Origin: Pseudomonas sp. HMWF021
Lineage (GTDB): Bacteria > Pseudomonadota > Gammaproteobacteria > Pseudomonadales > Pseudomonadaceae
Reading direction: 5' to 3'
Assembly: GCF_003061005.1 (NCBI RefSeq)
Contig: NZ_QAIK01000119.1
Coordinates: forward strand, 1 to 42,144
Length of the DNA: 42,144 nt
Below are positions 25,000 to 33,646 of this stretch, piece by piece; positions within the stretch are counted from its first letter, which is position 1, and each line of letters starts with the position of its first letter. The position numbers and the translations under genes were made by a program. A model generated the notes under the pieces. The model worked only from the letters and a program-made list of their open reading frames with translations. It had not been told where the DNA came from and searched no databases.

Positions 25000-25752
25000 A
25001 TGGCCAGCCTGCGCGTAGACGTCATAACGTTGTTCCCCGAGATGTTCTCGGCCATCAGTGAGTACGGCATTACCAGTCGTGCGGTCAAACAGGGGCTGTT
25101 GCAGCTGACCTGTTGGAATCCGCGGGATTACACGACGGATCGGCATCACACTGTGGACGATCGCCCGTTTGGCGGTGGTCCGGGCATGGTGATGAAGATC
25201 AAGCCCCTGGAAGATGCTCTGGTTCAGGCCAAGGCAGCAGCCGGGGAGGCGGCGAAGGTGATTTACCTGTCCCCCCAAGGCCGTCAACTGACTCAGTCGG
25301 CGGTACGCGAGTTGGCACAATCGGATGCATTGATCCTGATTGCCGGCCGCTATGAAGGCATTGACGAGCGCTTTATTGAGGCTCATGTCGATGAAGAGTG
25401 GTCGATTGGTGACTATGTACTGTCTGGCGGCGAGCTGCCGGCCATGGTCATGATCGATGCGGTTACACGACTGCTGCCCGGAGCTTTAGGGCATGCGGAT
25501 TCCGCTGAGGAAGATTCCTTTACGGATGGTCTGCTGGATTGCCCGCACTACACCCGACCTGAGGTGTATGCGGATCAGCGTGTTCCCGACGTGTTGCTGA
25601 GTGGCAATCACGCGCATATCCGGCGTTGGCGTTTACAGCAGTCCCTTGGTAGGACCTATGAACGACGCGCCGATCTTCTGGAAAGCCGCTCGCTTTCTGG
25701 AGAAGAGAAGAAGCTGCTCGAGGAATACATCCGCGAGCGGGACGATAGTTAA
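25000..25752 (+). CDS. trmD: tRNA (guanine-N1-)-methyltransferase
   Basis: Enzyme of 250 aa that methylates G37 next to the anticodon of certain tRNAs using SAM, preventing +1 frameshifts. Trefoil-knot SPOUT motifs are clear: '[20 protein letters not shown]' (about 6-25), '[12 protein letters not shown]' (about 53-64), '[15 protein letters not shown]' (about 113-127), '[20 protein letters not shown]' (about 135-154), and the C-terminal '[13 protein letters not shown]'. Complete; between rimM and rplS. Confidence 0.98.
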   Translation: MASLRVDVITLFPEMFSAISEYGITSRAVKQGLLQLTCWNPRDYTTDRHHTVDDRPFGGGPGMVMKIKPLEDALVQAKAAAGEAAKVIYLSPQGRQLTQSAVRELAQSDALILIAGRYEGIDERFIEAHVDEEWSIGDYVLSGGELPAMVMIDAVTRLLPGALGHADSAEEDSFTDGLLDCPHYTRPEVYADQRVPDVLLSGNHAHIRRWRLQQSLGRTYERRADLLESRSLSGEEKKLLEEYIRERDDS

Positions 25753-25797
25753 CAACGTATCGATGGTAGATCAGTTGATTTACCTTAGGAGCACAGC

Positions 25798-26148
25798 ATG
25801 ACCAACAAAATCATCCTTGCACTCGAAGCAGAGCAGATGACCAAAGAAATCCCTACCTTTGCCCCGGGCGACACCATTGTCGTTCAGGTGAAAGTGAAGG
25901 AAGGCGATCGTTCCCGTCTGCAAGCGTTCGAAGGCGTTGTAATCGCCAAGCGCAACCGCGGCGTGAATAGTGCGTTCACCGTTCGTAAAATCTCCAACGG
26001 TGTTGGCGTAGAACGTACTTTCCAGACCTACTCCCCGCAGATCGACAGCATGGCTGTCAAACGTCGCGGTGACGTACGTAAAGCCAAGCTGTACTACCTG
26101 CGCGACCTGTCGGGTAAAGCAGCTCGCATCAAGGAAAAACTGGCTTAA
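25798..26148 (+). CDS. rplS: 50S ribosomal protein L19
   Basis: Large-subunit protein of 116 aa at the 30S-50S interface. Typical L19 sequence: '[20 protein letters not shown]' (about 20-39), '[15 protein letters not shown]', '[15 protein letters not shown]' and the C-terminus '[20 protein letters not shown]'. The start has AGGAG 6 nt upstream. It is the last gene of the operon and is followed by a strong terminator. Confidence 0.98.
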
Positions 26149-26165
26149 GTCCAGCTTCCGATGCA

Positions 26166-26195
26166 GAAAAAAGCAGCCTACGGGCTGCTTTTTTG
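26166..26195 (+). terminator. Rho-independent terminator after rplS
   Basis: AAAAAAGCAGCC / GGGCTGCTTTTTT forms a perfect stem around a tiny loop, with a T run, 17 nt after the rplS stop codon. It ends the rpsP operon. Confidence 0.93.
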
Positions 26196-26220
26196 TTGCC
26201 CGCAATTCCACCCGCCCCCC

Positions 26221-26255
26221 TGTAGGAGCTGCCGAAGGCTGCGATCTTTTGATCT
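26221..26255. repeat. Single REP (family A, CCGAAGG variant)
   Basis: One copy of the REP beginning TGTAGGAGCTGCCGAAGGC and ending CGATCTTTTGATC, without a mirrored partner. It lies between the rplS terminator and the thioesterase gene. Confidence 0.87.
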
Positions 26256-26296
26256 TGCTTTCAATTCGGAAGCCCGCGATTTACGAGCAATAACCC

Positions 26297-26710
26297 ATGA
26301 CCACCCGCGACCAGGAAATCCAGCGCCGCACCGAACTCTCGGTAACCCGCGTAACCAAAGCCGTCTTCCCGCCGACCACCAACCACCACAACACCCTGTT
26401 CGGCGGCACCGCCCTGGCATGGATGGACGAAGTGTCGTTCATCACCGCCACGCGTTTCTGCCGCTTGCCGCTGGTAACGGTGTCCACTGATCGCATCGAC
26501 TTCAATCACGCGATCCCGGCCGGTTCGATCGTCGAGCTGGTCGGCAAAGTGATCAAAGTCGGCAACACCAGCCTTAAGGTCGAGGTGGAAGTGTTCGTGG
26601 AAAGCATGAGCTGTGATGGGCGTGAGAAGGCGATTCATGGGCAGTTCAGCTTTGTCGCCATCGATGATGACAAGCGGCCGGTGCCGGTGCTGCCCGGATT
26701 TCCTGCCTGA
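26297..26710 (+). CDS. Acyl-CoA thioesterase, hotdog fold (YciA-like)
   Basis: Protein of 137 aa with the hotdog thioesterase signature 'NHHNTLFGGTALAWMDEVSF' (about 33-52), including the HNTLFGG loop and the WMDE helix, then 'VTVSTDRIDFNHAIPAGSIV' (about 65-84). It probably cleaves short- or medium-chain acyl-CoA. The length fits the YciA/Acot group. The substrate is not readable from sequence. It converges with the antiporter gene across a REPIN. Confidence 0.87.
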   Translation: MTTRDQEIQRRTELSVTRVTKAVFPPTTNHHNTLFGGTALAWMDEVSFITATRFCRLPLVTVSTDRIDFNHAIPAGSIVELVGKVIKVGNTSLKVEVEVFVESMSCDGREKAIHGQFSFVAIDDDKRPVPVLPGFPA

Positions 26711-26717
26711 CCCGGAA

Positions 26718-26822
26718 CCGAGTCGCGGCTATCGCGAGCAGGCTCGCTCCTACAGTGTCTGTGTCGTTCGCACCTTTATGTACGAAGCGGACACTGTAGG
26801 AGTGAGCCTGCTCGCGATTCGA
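26718..26822. repeat. REPIN (family B) between convergent genes
   Basis: ATCGCGAGCAGGCTCGCTCC (within 26720-26757) is mirrored by AGTGAGCCTGCTCGCGAT (within 26790-26822). The symmetry extends inward as CAGTGTC/GACACTG. It lies between the thioesterase stop and the antiporter stop. Confidence 0.9.
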
Positions 26823-26826
26823 TTTA

Positions 26827-28635
26827 TCAGGCGCCGCTGGCCTCCGGCTGAATCAACGCCAGCAACGTCCACCCGGATCCCGGTTTCAAAGCGGTCTCCG
26901 GCGTCACCACATGCACCCAGCCACTGTCATCGCGCATGAACAGCAAGGTCGCCCGATTACCATGCAATGCCTGGTAATCCTCCCAGCCGAACCCGTCTGT
27001 CAACGTTGTACTGTACAGCTCGGCGCCGCTGCTGATCAGGCTGGCGAGCTTGGCATAGGTCAGTGCCTCGCTCCCCAGCTGATTGCCACGATGCTCAAGA
27101 CTCGCCCGGTGCTTGTCGCTGCGACGGCTTTCCTGACCGCTGGCCAGACCGAACAATCGCTGGTGACCAAAGTCGTGGCGAAAGCGCATGGCCGCCAAAG
27201 TGTTCAGCTCGCCTGAAGGCGACAGCGCCAGCAAGTGCCCCAAGCCCACCAGATCCAGATGTGCATCGGCATGCTGCGAAGCCGGATTGCCAAAATACGT
27301 CGGCAAACCTTCCATGCGCGCCGCACGAATGTTTTCCCAACTCGAATCGGTCAGCAGCACCCGGCTGCCCAGTTGCTGCAACGATTTGCCCAGCAGCCGC
27401 GCCGGGCCGTTGGCGCCGACAATCAGAAAGCCGCTCGGCGCCGGTTCGGCCACGTTCAGCAAACGCGCCAAGGGGCGGGCTGTTGCGCTTTGCAGCACCA
27501 CGGTGCCGATGATCACGGCGAAGGTCAGTGGAACCAGCAGCAACGCGCCTTCGTGTCCGGCCTGATCCAGACGGATCGCGAAAATCGCCGAGACCGCCGC
27601 CGCCACGATCCCGCGCGGGGCGATCCAGCACAGCAGAGCACGTTCTCGCCAGCTCAAGCTGGAGCCGGCCGTGCTCAACAACACGTTCAGCGGGCGCGCG
27701 ATCAACTGAATCACCAGCAACAGAATCAGCACCAACGGCCCGAGGCTGATCAAGGCATGCAGATCCAGCCGTGCCGCCAGCAGAATGAACAGCCCGGAAA
27801 TCAGCAGCACGCTGAGGTTTTCCTTGAAGTGCAGAATGTGCCGCACATCCACGCCCTTCATGTTCGCCAGCCACATGCCCATCAGCGTCACCGCCAGCAG
27901 GCCGGACTCGTGCATCACCTGATTCGACGCAATGAATATCCCCAGCACGGCCGCCAGCGAGGCAAGGTTATGCAGGTATTCCGGCAGCCACTGACGCCGG
28001 ATGACGGTGCCCAGCACCCAGCCGCCGACCACCCCGAATACGCTGCCGCAGACAATCACGCCGCCAAAGGTCAGCAAGCTCTGTTCGAGGCCGTTGCCCT
28101 CGGCGCGGGCAATGATGAGGCTGTAGACCACCACCGCGAGCAGGGCGCCGATCGGGTCGATGACGATGCCTTCCCAGCGCAGGATGTTCGCGATCGAGGC
28201 TTTCGGTCGCACCACCCGCAGCATCGGCACGATCACTGTTGGGCCGGTCACCAGCGTCAGGCTGCCGAACAGGATCGCCAGCAGCCAATCAAAGCCGAGC
28301 AGGAAGTGGGTTGCGACCGCGATCACTACCCATGTGGTGAGGGCACCGAGGGTCACCAGCCGGTGCACGACGCTGCCGATCTCGCGCCACTCGGACAGAT
28401 GCAGGGTCAGACTGCCCTCAAACAGGATCAGCGCTACCGCCAGCGACACCAGCGGCATCAGCAGCGGGCCGAACATTTCCTGTGGATCGAGCCAGCCGAG
28501 TACCGGGCCGGCCAAAATCCCGGTCAGCAACAGAAACAGAATCGCTGGCAGCTTCAGACGCCACGCCAGCCACTGGCAACCCAGCGCAGCAGCGCCGATC
28601 CCGCCAAATGCCAAGAGAATTTGCTGCTCGTTCAT
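26827..28635 (-). CDS. Cation:proton antiporter (CPA1 type) with C-terminal RCK-like domain
   Basis: Inner-membrane Na+(K+)/H+ antiporter of 602 aa. Residues about 1-390 hold 12-13 spans, with 'LLTGILAGPVLGWLDP' and 'VALILFEGSLTLHLSEWREI' near the N-terminus, and 'TLVTGPTVIVPMLRVVRPKA' then 'WEGIVIDPIGALLAVVVYSL', the ion-binding region. A cytosolic TrkA-N/RCK-like domain follows at about 395-510 ('GFLIVGANGPARLLGKSLQQ'); the usual GxGxxG dinucleotide loop is altered to GANGPA, so ligand binding is uncertain. The far C-terminus could be a small regulatory domain. It is divergent from xerD. Exact cation unknown. Confidence 0.87.
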   Translation of the reverse strand: MNEQQILLAFGGIGAAALGCQWLAWRLKLPAILFLLLTGILAGPVLGWLDPQEMFGPLLMPLVSLAVALILFEGSLTLHLSEWREIGSVVHRLVTLGALTTWVVIAVATHFLLGFDWLLAILFGSLTLVTGPTVIVPMLRVVRPKASIANILRWEGIVIDPIGALLAVVVYSLIIARAEGNGLEQSLLTFGGVIVCGSVFGVVGGWVLGTVIRRQWLPEYLHNLASLAAVLGIFIASNQVMHESGLLAVTLMGMWLANMKGVDVRHILHFKENLSVLLISGLFILLAARLDLHALISLGPLVLILLLVIQLIARPLNVLLSTAGSSLSWRERALLCWIAPRGIVAAAVSAIFAIRLDQAGHEGALLLVPLTFAVIIGTVVLQSATARPLARLLNVAEPAPSGFLIVGANGPARLLGKSLQQLGSRVLLTDSSWENIRAARMEGLPTYFGNPASQHADAHLDLVGLGHLLALSPSGELNTLAAMRFRHDFGHQRLFGLASGQESRRSDKHRASLEHRGNQLGSEALTYAKLASLISSGAELYSTTLTDGFGWEDYQALHGNRATLLFMRDDSGWVHVVTPETALKPGSGWTLLALIQPEASGA

Positions 28636-28743
28636 TGAAGCTCCCTGTTCCTTGAAATAGCGGGCTATGAAAGACTAGCGGCCATTCCCACAGTTCACTC
28701 TACATTTGCGCACAGCCCCGGAGGTTGTGTGTCTTGAGCGCCC

Positions 28744-29640
28744 ATGCCTGCCATCGACCATCCACTGATTGACCAATTCCTCGACGCCTTGTGGCTGGAG
28801 AAGGGCCTTTCCGACAATACCCGCGGTGCCTACCGCAGCGATCTGGCGCTGTTCAACGGCTGGCTGCAGGAGAAAAACCTCGAGCTGATCAATGCCGGTC
28901 GCGAGTTGATCCTCGATCATCTGGCCTGGCGCCTGGAGCAGAACTACAAGCCGCGTTCCACCGCCCGATTTCTTTCCGGTGTGCGTGGCTTTTATCGCTA
29001 CCTGCTGCGGGAAAAGCTGATCAGCGTCGATCCGACCTTGCGCGTCGACATGCCGCAACTGGGTAGGCCGTTGCCCAAGTCGTTGTCGGAAGCTGACGTC
29101 GAAGCGCTGCTCAAGGCGCCGGATCTGAGCGAAGCCATCGGCCAGCGTGACCGCGCCATGCTTGAAGTCCTTTATGCCTGCGGCCTGCGGGTGACCGAAC
29201 TGGTCAGCCTGACGCTGGAGCAGGTCAACCTGCGTCAGGGCGTGCTGCGGGTGATGGGCAAGGGCAGCAAGGAGCGGCTGGTGCCGATGGGCGAAGAGGC
29301 GATTGTCTGGGTCGAGCGTTACATGCGTGATGGCCGCAGCGAACTGTTGGGCGGGCGCCCCAGCGATGTGCTGTTCCCCAGCCAGCGCGGCGAGCAGATG
29401 ACCCGCCAGACGTTCTGGCACCGGATCAAGCATTGGGCCAAGGTCGCCGGGATCGGCAAATCGCTGTCGCCACACACCTTGCGTCATGCGTTCGCCACGC
29501 ACCTGCTCAACCATGGCGCCGATCTGCGGGTGGTGCAGATGCTGCTGGGGCACAGTGACCTGTCAACCACGCAGATTTACACCCATGTGGCCCGCGCCCG
29601 TCTGCAGGACCTGCACGCCAAACACCACCCAAGAGGCTGA
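28744..29640 (+). CDS. xerD: Site-specific tyrosine recombinase XerD
   Basis: Recombinase of 298 aa that, with XerC, resolves chromosome dimers at dif under FtsK control. The N-terminal SAM-like DNA-binding domain covers about 1-105. The catalytic domain has all six expected residues: R149 ('CGLRVTE'), K173 ('GKGSKER'), H244 and R247 ('HTLRHAFATHLL'), H270 ('LLGHSDLSTTQIY') and the nucleophile Y279. Length and the neighbour dsbC fit the usual gammaproteobacterial xerD-dsbC order, so this is the housekeeping enzyme, not a phage integrase. The ribosome site is weak (GAG 5 nt upstream). Confidence 0.96.
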   Translation: MPAIDHPLIDQFLDALWLEKGLSDNTRGAYRSDLALFNGWLQEKNLELINAGRELILDHLAWRLEQNYKPRSTARFLSGVRGFYRYLLREKLISVDPTLRVDMPQLGRPLPKSLSEADVEALLKAPDLSEAIGQRDRAMLEVLYACGLRVTELVSLTLEQVNLRQGVLRVMGKGSKERLVPMGEEAIVWVERYMRDGRSELLGGRPSDVLFPSQRGEQMTRQTFWHRIKHWAKVAGIGKSLSPHTLRHAFATHLLNHGADLRVVQMLLGHSDLSTTQIYTHVARARLQDLHAKHHPRG

Positions 29641-29644
29641 TGCC

Positions 29645-29741
29645 CCCTGTAGGAGCTGCCGAAGGCTGCGATCTTTTGATCTTGCTTGTGATTTCAAAAA
29701 CAAAGTCAAAAGATCGCAGCCTTCGGCAGCTCCTACAGGGG
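29645..29741. repeat. REPIN (family A, CCGAAGG variant)
   Basis: Inverted REP copies at 29645-29682 and 29706-29741, with cores GGAGCTGCCGAAGGCTGC and GCAGCCTTCGGCAGCTCC, starting 5 nt after the xerD stop. Both arms are the same variant. It separates xerD from dsbC. Confidence 0.92.
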
Positions 29742-29884
29742 CGGTGTGATGTGTGGCGACAGGCGCATTCGGCCATGCGAGCCTTATGTGTTAGGCTTTG
29801 CCGGTTTGCACGATGGACGGTTATGACCCGGTGCTCCGGCACGGGCGTTCTGACCGTTTCATTTGTCCGCCTTCAGGAGTTCTC

Positions 29885-30616
29885 ATGCGTCTGACCCAGA
29901 TTTTCGCCGCCGCAGCCATTGCGTTGGTCAGCACCTTTGCCGTCGCCGATGACGCGGCCGACAAAGCCATTCGTCAAAGCCTGGAAAAACTCGAACTCGA
30001 GGTTCCGGTAGAAAGCATCAGCGCCAGCCCGTTGCCGGGCATGTACGAAGTCAAGCTCAAGGGCAGCCGCGTGCTGTACGCCAGCGCCGACGGCCAGTAC
30101 ATCGTTCAGGGCTATCTGTTCCAGCTCAAGGACGGCAAACCGGTCAACCTGACCGAGAAAACCGAACGCCTGGGCATCTCCAAGCTGATCAACGCCATTC
30201 CGGTGGCCGAAACCGTGGTTTATCCGGCCGTGGGCGAGACCAAATCGCACATCACCGTGTTCACCGACACCACCTGCCCGTACTGCCACAAGCTGCACGC
30301 CGAAGTGCCTGAGCTGAACAAGCGCGGCATCGAAGTGCGTTACGTGGCGTTCCCGCGTCAGGGCCTCGGCTCGCCGGGTGATGAACAACTGCAAGCGGTG
30401 TGGTGCTCGACCGACAAGAAAGCCGCCATGGACAAAATGGTCGATGGCAAGGAAATCAAGGCCGCCAAGTGCGCGAACCCGGTTTCCAAGCAGTTCGCTC
30501 TGGGTCAGTCGATCGGCGTGAACGGCACACCGGCCATCGTTTTGGCTGACGGACAAGTCATTCCGGGCTACCAGCCGGCGCCACAAGTCGCCAAACTGGC
30601 GCTGGGCGCCAAGTAA
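29885..30616 (+). CDS. dsbC: Periplasmic thiol:disulfide isomerase DsbC
   Basis: Dimeric disulfide isomerase of 243 aa that reshuffles wrong disulfides in the periplasm and is kept reduced by DsbD. Residues 1-21 are a signal peptide ('IFAAAAIALVSTFAVA'). The dimerisation domain covers about 22-85. The thioredoxin-like domain carries the active site C131-P-Y-C134, a second cysteine pair ('VWCSTDKK' and 'AAKCANPV'), and the cis-proline loop 'GVNGTPAIVLADG'. The start at 29885 has AGGAG; the frame extends left but without a signal-like start. Followed by hom after 130 bp of hairpin-rich sequence. Confidence 0.95.
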   Translation: MRLTQIFAAAAIALVSTFAVADDAADKAIRQSLEKLELEVPVESISASPLPGMYEVKLKGSRVLYASADGQYIVQGYLFQLKDGKPVNLTEKTERLGISKLINAIPVAETVVYPAVGETKSHITVFTDTTCPYCHKLHAEVPELNKRGIEVRYVAFPRQGLGSPGDEQLQAVWCSTDKKAAMDKMVDGKEIKAAKCANPVSKQFALGQSIGVNGTPAIVLADGQVIPGYQPAPQVAKLALGAK

Positions 30617-30621
30617 TTCGT

Positions 30622-30728
30622 ATCGTCACGGTCAACCGTGGCGATCATGGGCCGGCAGCAGCATCGCCGGGCCATTAATAGAGAGCCGCGAGCACGCGGT
30701 TGTTTTCCGGCCGACCTTGCGTCGGCCG
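30622..30728 (+). promoter_or_regulatory. Four-hairpin leader upstream of hom
   Basis: Four stems stand in a row in the dsbC-hom gap: 30622-30645 (11 bp with one G-T pair, loop TCAA), 30647-30675 (ATGG-mismatch-CCGGC stem), 30686-30699 (CCGCG/CGCGG) and 30708-30728 (CGGCCGAC/GTCGGCCG, perfect 8 bp). The last ends 6 nt before the hom ribosome site GGGGAG. No Thr/Met-rich leader peptide is seen. It is a candidate regulatory RNA leader. Confidence 0.45.
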
Positions 30729-30746
30729 TTTCATGGGGAGTTCACA

Positions 30747-32051
30747 GTGAATCCGGTCAAAGTAGGCATCTGTGGGTTAGGGACCGTCGGTGGCGGTACC
30801 TTCAACGTACTTCAGCGCAACGCCGAGGAAATTGCTCGTCGTGCCGGGCGTGGGATCGAAGTGGCGCAAATTGCCACGCGCACGCCAAAGCCTCAGTTCC
30901 AGACGACCGGTATTGCGATTACCAACGATGTCTTCGAAGTGGCCACGAACCCTGAGATCGACATCGTCATAGAGCTGATGGGCGGCTACACCGTTGCCCG
31001 CGAGCTGGTACTCAAGGCCATCGAGAATGGCAAGCATGTGGTCACCGCGAACAAGGCACTGATTGCCGTTCACGGTAATGAGATTTTCGCCAAGGCACGC
31101 GAGAAAGGCGTGATCGTGGCGTTCGAAGCGGCCGTGGCCGGTGGTATTCCGGTGATCAAGGCGATCCGTGAAGGCCTGTCCGCCAACCGCATCAACTGGG
31201 TCGCCGGGATCATCAACGGCACCGGTAACTTCATCCTCACCGAAATGCGCGAGAAGGGTCGTACCTTCGAAGACGTGCTGGCCGAAGCGCAAGCGCTGGG
31301 CTACGCCGAAGCCGATCCGACCTTCGACGTCGAGGGCATCGACGCGGCGCACAAGCTGACGATTCTGGCGTCGATCGCGTTCGGCGTTCCGCTGCAGTTC
31401 GACAAGGCTTATACCGAAGGCATCACCAAGCTGACCACCGCTGACGTGAACTACGCCGAAGCGCTGGGCTACCGCATCAAGCACCTGGGCGTGGCGCGCA
31501 GCACCGCTGCCGGCATCGAGTTGCGTGTACACCCGACGCTGATCCCGGCTGATCGTCTGATCGCCAACGTCAACGGCGTGATGAACGCCGTGATGGTCAA
31601 CGGTGACGCTGCCGGTTCGACCCTGTTCTACGGCGCCGGTGCCGGTATGGAGCCGACCGCTTCGTCGGTGATCGCCGACCTGGTGGACGTGGTTCGCGCC
31701 ATGACCTCCGACCCGGAAAACCGCGTACCGCACCTGGCCTTCCAGCCCGACTCGCTGTCGGCGCACCCGATCCTGCCGATCGAAGCCTGCGAAAGCGCCT
31801 ACTACCTGCGCATCCAGGCCAAGGATCATCCGGGCGTCCTGGCTCAGGTGGCGAGCATCCTCTCGGAGCGCGGCATCAACATCGAGTCGATCATGCAGAA
31901 GGAAGTCGAGGAACACGACGGTCTGGTGCCGATGATCCTGCTGACCCACCGCGTGCTGGAACAGCACATGAACGATGCGATTGCCGCTCTGGAAGCTTTG
32001 GCCGGCGTCAACGGTCCGGTTGTACGGATCCGCGTCGAACACCTGAACTAA
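30747..32051 (+). CDS. hom: Homoserine dehydrogenase
   Basis: Enzyme of 434 aa that reduces aspartate semialdehyde to homoserine, the branch point for threonine and methionine. The N-terminal NAD(P) fold begins 'VKVGICGLGTVGGGTFNV' (about 4-21). The catalytic region shows 'KHVVTANKALIAVHGNEIF', 'AAVAGGIPVIKAIREGLSAN', 'GIINGTGNFILTEM', and 'DPTFDVEGIDAAHKLTILAS' (about 200-219). A C-terminal ACT domain (about 352-425, 'YYLRIQAKDHPGVLAQVASI') points to feedback control, probably by threonine. The GTG start at 30747 has GGGGAG 6 nt upstream. It is monofunctional (no aspartokinase fused) and followed 66 bp on by thrC. Confidence 0.97.
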   Translation: MNPVKVGICGLGTVGGGTFNVLQRNAEEIARRAGRGIEVAQIATRTPKPQFQTTGIAITNDVFEVATNPEIDIVIELMGGYTVARELVLKAIENGKHVVTANKALIAVHGNEIFAKAREKGVIVAFEAAVAGGIPVIKAIREGLSANRINWVAGIINGTGNFILTEMREKGRTFEDVLAEAQALGYAEADPTFDVEGIDAAHKLTILASIAFGVPLQFDKAYTEGITKLTTADVNYAEALGYRIKHLGVARSTAAGIELRVHPTLIPADRLIANVNGVMNAVMVNGDAAGSTLFYGAGAGMEPTASSVIADLVDVVRAMTSDPENRVPHLAFQPDSLSAHPILPIEACESAYYLRIQAKDHPGVLAQVASILSERGINIESIMQKEVEEHDGLVPMILLTHRVLEQHMNDAIAALEALAGVNGPVVRIRVEHLN

Positions 32052-32117
32052 GTCGCCATCGTTGCCCGGACCCGTGCGCGGGTCCGGCATTGCGAACACT
32101 GTCCATTGGAGTCAGTC

Positions 32118-33527
32118 ATGCGTTACATCAGTACCCGCGGCCAGGCACCGGCCCTGAATTTCGAAGACGTCCTGCTGGCAGGTCTTGCCACCGACGGCGG
32201 TCTGTACGTCCCGGAAAACCTGCCACGTTTCACTCAGGAGGAAATCGCTTCCTGGGCCGGCCTGCCGTATCACGAGCTGGCTTTCCGGGTCATGCGCCCG
32301 TTTGTCACCGGCAGCATCCCGGACGCCGATTTCAAGAAGATCCTCGAAGAAACCTACGGTGTGTTCTCGCACAGCGCCGTTGCGCCGCTGCGTCAGCTCA
32401 ATGGCAACGAATGGGTATTGGAGCTGTTCCACGGCCCGACCCTGGCGTTCAAGGACTTCGCCCTGCAACTGCTCGGTCGTCTGCTCGACTACGTGCTGGA
32501 AAAACGCGGCGAGCGCGTAGTGATCGTCGGCGCCACCTCCGGTGACACCGGTTCGGCCGCCATCGAAGGCTGCAAGCACTGCGAAAACGTCGACATCTTC
32601 ATCCTGCACCCGCACAAGCGCGTGTCCGAAGTGCAGCGTCGGCAGATGACCACGATTGTCGGCGAGAACATCCACAACATCGCCATCGAAGGCAACTTCG
32701 ATGACTGCCAGGAAATGGTCAAGAACAGTTTCGCCGACCAGAGCTTCCTCAAGGGCACGCGCCTGGTAGCGGTGAACTCGATCAACTGGGCGCGGATCAT
32801 GGCCCAGATCGTCTACTACTTCCACGCGGCCTTGCAGTTGGGCGGCCCGGCGCGTTCGGTGGCGTTCTCGGTGCCGACCGGCAACTTCGGCGATATCTTT
32901 GCCGGTTACCTGGCACGCAACATGGGTCTGCCGATCAATCAGTTGATCGTCGCCACCAACCGCAACGACATCCTGCACCGCTTCATGAGCGGCAACCAGT
33001 ACGTCAAGGAAACCCTGCACGCGACGTTGTCGCCGTCGATGGACATCATGGTTTCGTCGAACTTCGAACGCCTGCTGTTCGACCTTCACGGTCGCAATGG
33101 CGCGGCCATCGCCGGTTTGATGGATTCGTTCAGACAGGGCGGCGGTTTCAGCGTCGAGCAAGAGCGCTGGACCGAAGCCCGCAAACTGTTCGATTCGCTG
33201 GCCGTTGACGACGCGCAAACCTGCGAAACCATTGCTGAAGTTTACGAACAGTGCGGCGAAGTGCTGGATCCGCACACCGCCATCGGCGTCAAGGCCGCCC
33301 GCGAATGCCGTCGCAGCCTGGACATCCCGATGGTGATTCTGGGCACTGCACATCCGGTGAAATTCCCGGATGCGGTGGAGAAAGCCGGTGTAGGAAAAGC
33401 TCTCGAGCTACCTGCACATCTTTCTGATTTGTTTGAACGAAACGAGCGCTGCACCGTTCTGCCAAACGAACTGAAAGCCGTGCAAGCCTTTGTCAGCCAG
33501 CATGGCAACCGCGGCAAGCCGCTGTAA
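32118..33527 (+). CDS. thrC: Threonine synthase
   Basis: PLP enzyme of 469 aa that converts phosphohomoserine to threonine. 'MRYISTRGQAPALNFEDVLL' at the N-terminus, the PLP lysine K112 in 'GPTLAFKDFALQLLG', and the phosphate loop 'GATSGDTGSAAIEG' (about 142-155) identify the long, bacterial/fungal-type enzyme. The start at 32118 has GGAG 6 nt upstream. Same strand as hom; a homoserine kinase gene (thrB) is not in the window, as is usual for Pseudomonas where it lies elsewhere. A terminator follows. Confidence 0.97.
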   Translation: MRYISTRGQAPALNFEDVLLAGLATDGGLYVPENLPRFTQEEIASWAGLPYHELAFRVMRPFVTGSIPDADFKKILEETYGVFSHSAVAPLRQLNGNEWVLELFHGPTLAFKDFALQLLGRLLDYVLEKRGERVVIVGATSGDTGSAAIEGCKHCENVDIFILHPHKRVSEVQRRQMTTIVGENIHNIAIEGNFDDCQEMVKNSFADQSFLKGTRLVAVNSINWARIMAQIVYYFHAALQLGGPARSVAFSVPTGNFGDIFAGYLARNMGLPINQLIVATNRNDILHRFMSGNQYVKETLHATLSPSMDIMVSSNFERLLFDLHGRNGAAIAGLMDSFRQGGGFSVEQERWTEARKLFDSLAVDDAQTCETIAEVYEQCGEVLDPHTAIGVKAARECRRSLDIPMVILGTAHPVKFPDAVEKAGVGKALELPAHLSDLFERNERCTVLPNELKAVQAFVSQHGNRGKPL

Positions 33528-33549
33528 GCCGAAAATGCTGTCACATTTT

Positions 33550-33577
33550 GAAGCCCGTCTCCTGACGGGCTTTTTTG
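33550..33577 (+). terminator. Rho-independent terminator after thrC
   Basis: AAGCCCGTC / GACGGGCTT forms a strong stem followed by TTTTTTG, 23 nt after the thrC stop codon. It ends the hom-thrC transcript and marks the border to the accessory-looking stretch. Confidence 0.93.
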
Positions 33578-33646
33578 TTTCTGCTGCCACACTGCTCGGG
33601 TTTTCACCCATGAAATACGGGTGAGTCGATCACGAAGGAAGTGGCA

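Noticed and set aside
27235..28638. 467-aa open frame on the plus strand opposite the antiporter gene
   Set aside because: Same Q/R/H-rich antisense pattern over a well-supported membrane protein; no motif of its own.
28744..29640. Phage-type integrase marking a genomic island
   Set aside because: Length, motifs and the dsbC neighbour identify housekeeping XerD; no attachment-site repeats or phage genes are nearby.
30646..30800. Leader peptide for threonine attenuation upstream of hom
   Set aside because: The only ATG-started short frame in the gap is rich in Arg and Gln, without runs of Thr, Ile or Met codons.
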